From positions 230,808 to 294,807 of the forward strand of contig CAVPOB010000008.1 of the NCBI GenBank assembly GCA_963706835.1: a stretch of 64,000 nt of DNA, given 5' to 3'. This document shows positions 54,360 to 62,849 of this stretch, piece by piece. The position numbers and the translations under genes are program-made. The first letter of the stretch is position 1; each line of letters opens with the position of its first letter. The notes under the pieces were generated by a model. It was not told the origin of the DNA. It saw nothing but the letters and a program-made list of their open reading frames with translations, and made no database searches. The DNA is from CAVXYG01 sp963706835. Lineage in GTDB: Bacteria > Actinomycetota > Actinomycetes > S36-B12 > GCA-2699445.

Positions 54360-55334
54360 ATGGCTTCGCAGGCAGCGCCGGAGCAAGCCGTCGGATACTC
54401 CGTGTCCACCGTGGCGCGCCGGCTCGGGGTGGCGGCAGCCACGCTGCGCACCTGGGATCGGCGCTACGGCATGTCCCCGAGCCTGCGAACGGCCGGGGCG
54501 CACCGACGCTACACCGAGGACGACGTGGCCCGGCTGCGGCGCATGCAGTCGATGATGGTGGGCGGCATGCCGCCGGCCGACGCCGCGGTCGCGGCCCTGG
54601 GCAGTTCCGGCGATGCGGCGTCGTTGCCGGCTGATGCGGCTGCCACTGGCGATGCTGCCCAGGCTGCCGCTGGCGATGCCGCCCCGGCTGCCGCCGGCAA
54701 CGTCGTGCCGCTTTCCCGCGTGGACGCCCAGAAGAAGGGCCTGTCCCGCGCGGCTCATTGCATGGACACTGCTGGTGCGGCCGCTGTCCTGCGGCGATCC
54801 ATCCAGCGGTGGGGCGTGACCTGGACCTGGGACAGCCTGATCGCGCCGGTGCTGCGCGACATCGGGCAGGAGTACGAGCGCAGCGGCCCGGCCGACGCCG
54901 GCATCGACATCGAGCACCACCTGTCCCACGTCGTGATGCGGGAGCTCATTCGCACTGCAGATGTCCTCGACCCGGTCAATCCGCGGCCGGTGCTGCTGGC
55001 CTCGGCGGCCGACGAGCAGCACACGCTGCCGCTGTACGCTCTGGCAGCCTCGCTGGCCGAGCGCGGGATCGCCACCCGGGTGCTGGGGGCGCGCACTCCG
55101 GATCGCGCGCTGGCCGCCGCCGTGCGTCGCACCGGACCGGCCGCCGTGTTCGTGTGGGCTCAGGCACCGGCGACGACCGATCTCTCCGAGGCCGTGCCCG
55201 ACGTGCGCCCGACGTCGGCGGTCGTCGTGGGAGGCCCGGGATGGCAGGCCGTGGACCTGCCCTCCGGCGTCGCCTACCCGCACAGCCTGTCCGAAGCTGT
55301 CGCAACCCTGGCCGCGATCGTCCGGCCAGGCTGA
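54360..55334 (+). CDS. MerR-type regulator with cobalamin-binding-like C-terminal domain
   Basis: 324 residues. The N-terminal helix-turn-helix is GYSVSTVARRLGVAAATLRT followed by WDRRYGMSPSLRTAGAHRRY. An Ala/Asp-rich linker (about 80-120) follows, then a helical domain and a Rossmann-like domain resembling CarH/LitR photoreceptors. The EH of their Trp-x9-Glu-His motif is present (DIEHHLSHVVMREL), but the Trp position appears to be Tyr with a longer gap. The base-off His motif is EQHTLP instead of ExHxxG. Cobalamin or light sensing is therefore doubtful. The start at ATG 54360 follows GAGGAGG; ATG 54357 is possible. Confidence 0.8.
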   Translation: MASQAAPEQAVGYSVSTVARRLGVAAATLRTWDRRYGMSPSLRTAGAHRRYTEDDVARLRRMQSMMVGGMPPADAAVAALGSSGDAASLPADAAATGDAAQAAAGDAAPAAAGNVVPLSRVDAQKKGLSRAAHCMDTAGAAAVLRRSIQRWGVTWTWDSLIAPVLRDIGQEYERSGPADAGIDIEHHLSHVVMRELIRTADVLDPVNPRPVLLASAADEQHTLPLYALAASLAERGIATRVLGARTPDRALAAAVRRTGPAAVFVWAQAPATTDLSEAVPDVRPTSAVVVGGPGWQAVDLPSGVAYPHSLSEAVATLAAIVRPG

Positions 55335-55340
55335 GGCCCG

Positions 55341-56063
55341 GTGTCGGCGCAGGTCGAACTCGCATGCCGGGCAGCGGACCGGGGCCGCTTCGATACGGCG
55401 ATCAGCATCAGCGCCGCCGTGTCCCCGGACCGACAAGAGTTCGCCGCCTGCCAGGCGCTCATCGCCAGCGTGTACCGGCAGGTCGGCCGGCACGAGCGGG
55501 CGCAGCGCTTCGACGAGGCCGGTCTCAATGCGCCGGTCGCGGACGCCCTCGGCCATGCCATGTGCCGGCTGGGGCTGGCTGCGGATCGCATCGGTGCCGG
55601 AGACGAGCGCGGAGCGTCGGAGGCGCTGGACGAAGCAGCGCGGGCTGTCGCGCAGGTGCCGGCCTGGCACTGGGCAGGTCGCTGGTTCGACCCATGGGTG
55701 ACGCAGGCCTGGGTCAGTGCCGAACTGCATTTGTTGCGCGGTGATCCGCAGGCCGCAGTCGCCGACCTGCTGCCGTTCGCGTCGGTCAAGGCGCGGGAAA
55801 CGCCGAATACGCGCATGCCCTTCGAACGGGCCAAGACGCTGCTGTTCCTCGGCGTTGCGCAGCGCTGCACCGGTGATGCGGCAGCAGCCGCCGCCACCCT
55901 CGCCGCCGCTGCCGACCGGTGCCTGGCGGCGGGACTGGATCCGCTGCTCTTGCCGACCGTGCAGCAGTTGGAGCTGGTCGACGCCGCGGCGGGCGAGCGG
56001 CTGCGCCCGGCCGCCGCGGCGGCAGCAGCCCGCATGCGGCAGCATCGACCGCCGGAACGCTGA
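55341..56063 (+). CDS. Unknown helical (TPR-like) protein
   Basis: 240 residues from GTG 55341, seven bases after the MerR-type gene and likely co-transcribed. The sequence is Ala-rich with regularly spaced helix pairs (CRAADRGRFDTAISISAAV; ASVYRQVGRHERAQRFDEAG; FLGVAQRCTGDAAAAAATLA) that resemble degenerate TPRs. There is no signal peptide or catalytic motif. I cannot name a family. Context suggests a regulatory partner. Confidence 0.7.
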   Translation: MSAQVELACRAADRGRFDTAISISAAVSPDRQEFAACQALIASVYRQVGRHERAQRFDEAGLNAPVADALGHAMCRLGLAADRIGAGDERGASEALDEAARAVAQVPAWHWAGRWFDPWVTQAWVSAELHLLRGDPQAAVADLLPFASVKARETPNTRMPFERAKTLLFLGVAQRCTGDAAAAAATLAAAADRCLAAGLDPLLLPTVQQLELVDAAAGERLRPAAAAAAARMRQHRPPER

Positions 56064-56166
56064 ATGCCAGCGGGATCGCCCCGGTCCCTGCCGCAACAGC
56101 GCGCATCCCGCCGGTGGCGAGCGCAATCCTGTCGGCAGTGCGAACCGAACCGGTGGGAGAGGCATG

Positions 56167-56769
56167 ATGCGCGTGGTCGTGTGCGACCCCCCGTCGGAGT
56201 TGCGCGAGGTCCTGGCGCGCCGGCTCAGTGCCGTGCCCGGAGTCTCCCAGCTGCACGTCGTGGACGACCCGACCGCGCTGCAGTCCCTGCTGGCGCAGCA
56301 GCAGCCCGATGTGGTGCTGGTGGCCTCGCACCTGCCGTCGATGCGGCCCTCCGGCGTGGTGCGCGCAGTGCGGGAACATGCCCCGGGCTCGCGCATCCTG
56401 CTGCTGACGATGGGCACCGACCCGGAGGATGTGGTGGCCGGCATCGCGGCCGGAGCGGTGGGATATCTGGCCCGCGATGCGGTGCTGCCGGAGATCGCCG
56501 CCGCGCTGGCGATGGCACCCGTCCCGGAGCCTCGGGCGCGCAGCGCTGCGGCACAGTCGGGGCCGGACTCGGTGGTGGACCTCACCGACCGGGAGCTGCA
56601 GGTGCTGGAGGGGATGAGCCGGGGTCGCAGCAACAGCGAGATCGGCCATGACCTGTTCCTGTCGGAGGACACCATCAAGACCCATGCCCGGCGGCTGTTC
56701 CGCAAGATGGCGGTGCGCGACCGGGCCCACGCGGTCGCCGAGGGGTTCCGGCGCGGGCTGCTCCACTAG
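56167..56769 (+). CDS. BldM-like orphan response regulator lacking the phosphorylation site
   Basis: 200 residues. The C-terminal LuxR-type HTH reads LTDRELQVLEGMSRGRSNSE, then LFLSEDTIKTHARRLF and RDRAHAVAEGF. This closely follows Streptomyces BldM as I remember it, and the position between whiD/whiB3 and guaB is also the same. In the N-terminal receiver domain the key residues are lost: the acidic pair is DP (CDPPSE), the phospho-Asp position is Ala (VVLVASHLP) and the conserved Lys is Arg (YLARDA). It is probably phosphorylation-independent. ATG 56167 is preferred over 56164 for RBS spacing. Confidence 0.85.
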   Translation: MRVVVCDPPSELREVLARRLSAVPGVSQLHVVDDPTALQSLLAQQQPDVVLVASHLPSMRPSGVVRAVREHAPGSRILLLTMGTDPEDVVAGIAAGAVGYLARDAVLPEIAAALAMAPVPEPRARSAAAQSGPDSVVDLTDRELQVLEGMSRGRSNSEIGHDLFLSEDTIKTHARRLFRKMAVRDRAHAVAEGFRRGLLH

Positions 56770-56850
56770 CGGCCCGGCGATCGCAGCGGGCCTCCCGGGG
56801 CTCGCCCCTGCCGTACCCTGAGAGCATCGCAGAACCCCGCAGGAGAGCCC

Positions 56851-58341
56851 ATGCTCGAGTCTCCGGACGCCCTCGCCCCCTTGGCGCTGACCTTCGATGA
56901 TGTGCTGCTGCTGCCAGCGGCCAGTGATGTGATTCCCTCGGAGGTCGACACCAGTTCCCAGCTCACGCGACGGATCGCGCTGCGCTCCCCGCTGGTCTCC
57001 AGCGCCATGGACACCGTGACCGAGGCCAGGATGGCCATTGCGATGGCGCGGATGGGCGGGACCGGGGTGCTGCACCGCAACATGTCGGTGGCCGACCAGG
57101 TGATGCAGGTCGACCTGGTGAAGCGGTCCGAGGCCGGCATGGTGAACAACCCCGTCACCTGCGGGCCGGACGACACCCTGGCAGACGTGGAGACGCTGTG
57201 CCACCGCTACCGCATCTCGGGGGTGCCCGTCATCGATGGCGACCGGAAACTGGTCGGCATCGTCACCAACCGCGACATGCGCTTCGTCGAGGATGCCGGC
57301 GTCCCGGTGCACAGCATCATGACCCGGCTGCCGCTGGTCACCGGATGGCCCGGGATCGACGCCGACGAGGCGCTCGGCCTGCTGGCGCGCAACAAGATCG
57401 AGAAGCTCCCGCTGGTGGATGCCGAGGGCCGACTGCGCGGGCTCATCACCATCAAGGACTTCACCAAGTCCGAGCAGTACCCGATGGCGACCAAGGACGA
57501 CGCCGGGCGACTCGTCGTGGGTGCCGCGGTCGGGGTCGGTCCAGACTCCTACGAGCGGGCGCGCCACTTGGTCGATGCCGGTGTGGACTTCATCGTCGTG
57601 GACACCGCCCACGGCCATTCCCGGGCGGTCCTGGAGATGGTGTCGCGGTTGAAGCGCGACACCGAGGTCGAAGTCGTGGGCGGCAACATCGCCACCCGTG
57701 AGGCGGCCGCGGCACTGGTCGAGGCCGGCGCCGACGGCATCAAGGTAGGGGTCGGTCCCGGCTCCATCTGCACCACCCGCGTGGTCGCCGGCGTCGGTGT
57801 GCCGCAGATCAGCGCCATCGCCGAAGCAGCGGCCGCTGCGGGCCCCGCCGGCGTGCCGATCATCGCCGACGGCGGCGTGCAGTACTCCGGCGACATCGCC
57901 AAGGCGCTGGTGGCCGGGGCGAGCACGGTGATGCTGGGATCCCTGCTGGCCGGGTGCGCCGAGGCCCCCGGCGAGGTCGTCTACGTCAGCGGCAAGCAGT
58001 ACAAGGCGTATCGGGGGATGGGGTCGCTGGGGGCCATGCAGAGCCGCGGCGAGGCGCGCTCCTACTCCAAGGACCGCTACTTCCAGGACGATGTCCTCTC
58101 CGACGACAAGCTCGTCCCGGAGGGCATCGAGGGGATGGTCGCCTACCGCGGTCCGCTGCGGATGGTGGCCCATCAGTTGGTCGGCGGGCTGCGCGCGTCC
58201 ATGGGCTACGTGGGGGCCGCGACGGTGCCGGACTTGAAGCAGCGCGGTCGGTTCGTCCGCATCACCTCGGCCGGGCTGCGGGAGAGCCACCCGCACGACG
58301 TGACGATTTCCAACGAGGCCCCCAACTACGACCCGCGCTGA
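56851..58341 (+). CDS. guaB: Inosine-5'-monophosphate dehydrogenase
   Basis: First committed step of GMP synthesis. 496 residues, intact. The catalytic domain (LTFDDVLLLPAASDVIPSEV) is split by two CBS domains (about 95-215). The catalytic Cys is in GVGPGSICTTRVVAGVGVPQ. The flap and C-terminal substrate loop are present (SLGAMQSRGEARSYSKDRYF). RBS GCAGGAGAGCCC precedes ATG 56851. Confidence 0.97.
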   Translation: MLESPDALAPLALTFDDVLLLPAASDVIPSEVDTSSQLTRRIALRSPLVSSAMDTVTEARMAIAMARMGGTGVLHRNMSVADQVMQVDLVKRSEAGMVNNPVTCGPDDTLADVETLCHRYRISGVPVIDGDRKLVGIVTNRDMRFVEDAGVPVHSIMTRLPLVTGWPGIDADEALGLLARNKIEKLPLVDAEGRLRGLITIKDFTKSEQYPMATKDDAGRLVVGAAVGVGPDSYERARHLVDAGVDFIVVDTAHGHSRAVLEMVSRLKRDTEVEVVGGNIATREAAAALVEAGADGIKVGVGPGSICTTRVVAGVGVPQISAIAEAAAAAGPAGVPIIADGGVQYSGDIAKALVAGASTVMLGSLLAGCAEAPGEVVYVSGKQYKAYRGMGSLGAMQSRGEARSYSKDRYFQDDVLSDDKLVPEGIEGMVAYRGPLRMVAHQLVGGLRASMGYVGAATVPDLKQRGRFVRITSAGLRESHPHDVTISNEAPNYDPR

Positions 58342-58364
58342 GCGGGCCGGCGATGCGGCGCCGC

Positions 58365-58370
58365 TAGGGT
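58365..58370 (+). promoter_or_regulatory. -10 box of a probable leaderless guaB3 promoter
   Basis: TAGGGT ends six bases before the guaB3 ATG at 58377, with no Shine-Dalgarno between. This gives guaB3 its own start in addition to read-through from guaB. Confidence 0.45.
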
Positions 58371-58376
58371 GGTGGG

Positions 58377-59492
58377 ATGCACCAGGTCGAGATCGGTCGC
58401 GGCAAGCGCGCGCTGCGTGCGTACTCCTTCGACGACATCTATCTCAGTCCGGCGCGGCGCACCCGGGACGCCGATCTGGTGTCCACGCAGTGGCAGATCG
58501 ACGCCTACGCCTTCGAGGCGCCGATGATGACGGCCCCGGCGGACTCGGTGGTGTCGCCGCAGACCGCGGTCACCCTGGGTCGGCTGGGCGTCATGGCGGT
58601 GCTGCCGCTGGAAGGGCTGTGGACGCGCCACGAGGATCCCTCGCATGGACTGGCCCAGGTGGCGCGCGCCGATACCAGCGCCGAGGCGATGGCGCGCCTG
58701 CGAGCGCTCTACCGCTCGCCGGTGCAGCTGGAGCTCGTGGCCGAGCGGGTCCGGGCGATCGCCGAGCAGGGCGTCACGGCAGTTGCCGCAGTGAGCCCGC
58801 AGCACGCCGCGGCGCTGGCACCCGCGGCCGTGGCTGCCGGGTTGGACATGCTGGTGGTCCGGGGCACCACCGTCAGCGCCGAGCACGTCTCGCAGGACGA
58901 CGAGCCGCTCAATCTGAAGCAATTCGTCGCCGAGCTGGACGTGCCGGTCATCGTGGGCGGGTGCGCCACGTACCAGGCCGCCCTGCACTTGATGCGCACC
59001 GGCGCCGCGGGCGTGCTGGTCGGATTCGGCGGCGGCTCGGCGCACCGCACGGTCAACGTGCTGGGCATCCGCGTGCCGATGGCCAGCGCGGTGGCCGATG
59101 TCGCCGAGGCGCGGCGGGACTACCTCGACGAGTCGGGCGGGCGATACGTCCACGTCATCGCCGACGGCGCGGTCGGCACCAGCGGCGACCTGGTCAAGGC
59201 CATCGCGTGCGGCGCCGACGCGGTGATGGTGGGTGCCGCGCTGGCGCGGGCCGCCGAAGCGCCCGGCGACGGTTACCACTGGGGGCCGGAGGCCGTGCAC
59301 GCGACACTGCCGCGGGGCGAACGCGTGGAACTGGGCACGTCCGGCACGTTCGCCGAGATTCTCTTCGGCCCTAGCGATCGGGCCGACGGGACCCGCAACA
59401 TGGTCGGGGCGCTGCGCAAGGCCATGGCCACCACCGGCTACCGCGACATCAAGGAGTTCCAGCGCGTGCAGATCAACGTGCGGCCCGGATGA
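58377..59492 (+). CDS. guaB3: GuaB3-family IMP dehydrogenase-related protein
   Basis: 371 residues, intact (MHQVEIGRGKRALRAYSFDD). It is a TIM barrel like IMPDH but without CBS domains. In place of the catalytic Cys loop it has GVLVGFGGGSAHRTVNVLG, with no Cys. The C-terminus GTSGTFAEILFGPSDRADGT and FQRVQINV matches actinobacterial GuaB3. Its exact reaction is less settled than that of GuaB. The guaB-guaB3 pairing is conserved in actinobacteria. Confidence 0.93.
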   Translation: MHQVEIGRGKRALRAYSFDDIYLSPARRTRDADLVSTQWQIDAYAFEAPMMTAPADSVVSPQTAVTLGRLGVMAVLPLEGLWTRHEDPSHGLAQVARADTSAEAMARLRALYRSPVQLELVAERVRAIAEQGVTAVAAVSPQHAAALAPAAVAAGLDMLVVRGTTVSAEHVSQDDEPLNLKQFVAELDVPVIVGGCATYQAALHLMRTGAAGVLVGFGGGSAHRTVNVLGIRVPMASAVADVAEARRDYLDESGGRYVHVIADGAVGTSGDLVKAIACGADAVMVGAALARAAEAPGDGYHWGPEAVHATLPRGERVELGTSGTFAEILFGPSDRADGTRNMVGALRKAMATTGYRDIKEFQRVQINVRPG

Positions 59493-59552
59493 TCCGAAGG
59501 CCATGAGCGGCCCGGCATCGCCGAGCAGCAGCGAGAGGTAGGAAGTGGTGTC

Positions 59553-61286
59553 ATGACGTCACCCGGCCAGAACGGCAGTGCGGATCTGCTGTCGCAGCAA
59601 CAGCGCGCCGAGGCGATCGAGCGGATGGCGCACACCAGCGCCGCAGCCCCGCTGGACGTGCTGGTGGTGGGCGGCGGTGTCGTGGGCGCCGGGACCGCCC
59701 TCGACGCGGCGGCCCGCGGACTGCAGACCGGGCTGATCGAGGCCCGCGACTACGCGGCCGGTACGTCGTCGCGCTCCAGCCGGTTGGCCCACGGCGGCCT
59801 GCGCTACCTGGAGCAGCGCGAGTTCTCGCTGGTCCACGAGGCGCTGACCGAGCGCGGACTGCTGCTGGACCGCATCGCCCCCCACCTGGTCAATCCGGTG
59901 CCCATGATCTTCCCAGTGGTCGGCAAGGCATGGGAGAAGCCCTACGCCGGGGTGGGCGTGACGCTGTACGACGCACTGTCCCGCATCGGGGCCTACGGCG
60001 GGTCGATGCCGCGGCCGAGGCTGCTGAGCAACACCGTCGTGCACGGCTTGGCGCCCTCGCTGGACACCACCGGATGGAAGGGGGCGGTGCAGTTCTACGA
60101 CGCGCAGATCAACGACGCGCGCCACACCGTCGCCGTGCTGCGCACCGCTGCGGCCCACGGCGCCGCGGTGGCCAACGGCGTGCAGTTGACCGGGCTGCTG
60201 CGCGACGGCGATCGCGTGGTGGGGGCCAGCGTGGCCACCGATGAGGGCGACACGTTCGACATCCGGGCCCGGGTCGTGGTGTCGGCCACCGGGGTGTGGA
60301 CCGACACCTTCCTGCAGATGTGCGGCGCGAAGGGCGGCTCCCGGGTGCGGCAGGCCAAGGGCGTGCACCTGGTGGTGCGGGGCAGCGCCATCCGTTCCAC
60401 GTCGGCCGTGATCGCCCGCACCCCCTACAGCGTGCTGTTCATCCTGCCGTGGGGCAGCCGCTGGCTGATCGGCACGACCGACACCGACTACCACGGCGAT
60501 CTCGGCGAGCCCACGGTGGATGCCGAGGACGTCGCCTACCTGATCGAGCAGACCAACCGGTGGCTGGCCGAGCCGATCGGCCCGGAGGACATCGTCGGCA
60601 CCTACTGCGGGCTGCGGCCGCTGGTCGCCGCCGAGGTCGCCGAGGGCCAGGAGGAGGAGACGACGCAGCTGTCGCGCGAGCACGTGGTGTTCGAGCCGGC
60701 CCCGGGGACGGTGGTGGTGACGGGCGGCAAGTACACCACGTACCGGGTGATGGCCGCCGATGCGGTGGACGCCGCGGCGACGACGTTGGCGATGGAGCAT
60801 ATCGACGGGGAGGCCATTCCTGAATCGACGACCGACGCCATCCCGCTGGTCGGGGCGGAGGGTTACCACGAGCAGTGGTCGTCCCGCCGCCGCCTGGCCC
60901 GCTCCTCCGGGCTGTCCGAGCAGACCATCGCCCATCTGCTGCGACGGCACGGCGACCGCATCCGCGACGTGCTGGCGCTGATCGCGGCCGATCCCGCCCT
61001 GGGGCGGCCCCTCCATCCGGAGACCCCGCACCTGCGGGCCGAGGTCGTCATCGCGGTGCAGCACGAGGGGGCCCGGACGCTGGACGACATCATGCTGCGG
61101 CGGCTGCGGATCGGCCTGGAGCTGCCGGACGGAGGGGTCGGCATCGTCGCCGACGTCGCGGGCCTGGCTGCTCCGGCGCTGCACTGGGATGACGCGCAGA
61201 TCGAGGCGCAGATCGAGCAGTACCGTACCCTGAGCCGAGCCGCGCAATCATGGAAGGGGGCCGGCGATGACGCTGACCGCTCCTAG
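59553..61286 (+). CDS. glpD: Glycerol-3-phosphate dehydrogenase (FAD-dependent)
   Basis: Oxidises glycerol-3-phosphate to dihydroxyacetone phosphate, feeding electrons to the respiratory chain. 577 residues, intact. The FAD motif VLVVGGGVVGAGTALDAAAR is near residue 35. GTSSRSSRLAHGGLRYLEQR, GTTDTDYHGDLGEP and GGKYTTYRVMAADAVD are family signatures. The start is ATG 59553 (MTSPGQNGSADLLSQQQRAE); the purines upstream (GAGAGGTAGGAAG) act as RBS. The end overlaps the next gene by 20 bases. Confidence 0.95.
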   Translation: MTSPGQNGSADLLSQQQRAEAIERMAHTSAAAPLDVLVVGGGVVGAGTALDAAARGLQTGLIEARDYAAGTSSRSSRLAHGGLRYLEQREFSLVHEALTERGLLLDRIAPHLVNPVPMIFPVVGKAWEKPYAGVGVTLYDALSRIGAYGGSMPRPRLLSNTVVHGLAPSLDTTGWKGAVQFYDAQINDARHTVAVLRTAAAHGAAVANGVQLTGLLRDGDRVVGASVATDEGDTFDIRARVVVSATGVWTDTFLQMCGAKGGSRVRQAKGVHLVVRGSAIRSTSAVIARTPYSVLFILPWGSRWLIGTTDTDYHGDLGEPTVDAEDVAYLIEQTNRWLAEPIGPEDIVGTYCGLRPLVAAEVAEGQEEETTQLSREHVVFEPAPGTVVVTGGKYTTYRVMAADAVDAAATTLAMEHIDGEAIPESTTDAIPLVGAEGYHEQWSSRRRLARSSGLSEQTIAHLLRRHGDRIRDVLALIAADPALGRPLHPETPHLRAEVVIAVQHEGARTLDDIMLRRLRIGLELPDGGVGIVADVAGLAAPALHWDDAQIEAQIEQYRTLSRAAQSWKGAGDDADRS

Positions 61287-62832
61287 TCACACGGAGGTTC
61301 TGCACAGCCCGCTGCCGGAGGAACTGCTGTCCCGGCTGACGGCGCAGGTGATCAGCGACGGCACGCTGGCCCCCCTGATCGATGTCGCGCCCTTCACCGG
61401 CGACCCCCTCGCCGAGGTGCCGCAGTCCAGCGACAGCGACGTCGAGGCGGCCTTCGCGCTGGCCCGGGATGCCCAGCGGCGGTGGGCGAGGGTGCCGCTG
61501 GCCGAGCGCTCGCGCATCATGCTGCGCTACATCGACCTGCTGTTCGAGCACCGGGACGAGGGGCTGGACCTGGTCCAGGCGGAGACCGGCAAGGCGCGCC
61601 GGGACGCGCTGGAGGAGTTCCTCGACATCGTCGTCACGGCCCGCCACTACGCCCGCGACGTCGCGCGACTGATGAAGACCCGGCGCCATCGCGGGGCCCT
61701 GCCGCTGGCCATCAAGGTCCGGGAGCACCACCACGCCAAGGGTGTCGTCGGCATCATCGCGCCGTGGAACTACCCACTCACCCTGGCCGTCTCCGATGCC
61801 ATCCCGGCGCTGCTGGCCGGCAACGCCGTGGTCGTCAAGCCCGACTCGAACACTCCGCTGAGCGCCCTATGGGCGGTGGATCTGCTGCACCGGGCCGGGC
61901 TGCCGGCCGACCTGCTGCAGGTCATCGTCGGCGCCGGCAGCCGCCTCGGTCCGGCGATCGTGGCGAACAGCAACTACCTGATGTTCACCGGTTCCACCGC
62001 GGTCGGCCAGTTGCTCGCGTCGCAGTGCGGGGAGCGGCTCATCGGGTGCTCGATGGAGCTCGGCGGCAAGAACGCGATCCTGATCCTGGAGGACGCCGAC
62101 CTGGATCGGGCCGCGGAGGTCGCCACCAGGGCCAGCTTCGCCAACAGCGGGCAGTTGTGCATCTCCATGGAGCGCATGTATGTGCACGAGTCGATCGCGG
62201 ATGCGTTCCTGCAGCGCTTCCTGGAGCGGGTGCGCGGGATGCGACTGGTGCCGCGCGTCGGTTGGGGCGGGGATATGGGCTCGCTGATCTCGCAGTCGCA
62301 GCTGGAGACCGTGGACGGCCACGTCCGAGACGCCGTCGCCAAGGGGGCCACCGTGCTCGCCGGCGGCCGGCACCGCCCCGACCTCGGCCCCTTCTTCTAC
62401 GAGCCGACGGTGCTCACCGATGTGTCCGAGGGCATGGTGGCCTGCCGGGAGGAGACGTTCGGGCCGGTGGTCTCGGTGTACCGTTTCGCCTCCGAGGACG
62501 ACGCCATCGAGCGCGCCAACGACACCCCGTACGGCCTGAACGCGGCCGTGATCAGCCGCAACACCAAGCGCGCCGAGGCGATCGCGACCCGGTTGCGGTC
62601 CGGCACCGTCAACGTCAACGAGGGCTACGCGGCGGCGTGGGGGACGACCCGGTCGACGATGGGCGGCGTGGGGGAGTCCGGAATGGGGCGGCGGCACGGG
62701 GATGAGGGGCTGCTGAAGTACACCGAGCGCCAGACGGTCGCCACGCAGCGGATCCTCGGGCTTCGGAGCGCCGTTCGGGCTGCGCGACGACCAGTGGGGC
62801 GAGCACGCTGACCTTCGCCGTGAAGGCCGATG
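61267..62832 (+). CDS. gabD2: Succinate-semialdehyde dehydrogenase, GabD2 type (one frameshift)
   Basis: NAD(P)-dependent aldehyde dehydrogenase. ATG 61267 lies inside the glpD end. GVVGIIAPWNYPLTLAVSDA, the catalytic Glu in SMELGGKNAIL and the catalytic Cys in ASFANSGQLCISMERMYVHE are all present. The overall sequence follows mycobacterial GabD2. An extra C at about 62761 (CTCGGGCTTCGG) shifts the last 20-odd residues; the corrected end is GFGAPFGLRDDQWGEHADLR with the TGA at 62830. Corrected length is about 521 residues. Succinic semialdehyde as substrate is inferred. Confidence 0.87.
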
Positions 62833-62849
62833 ACGAAGATGGGGTTCAA

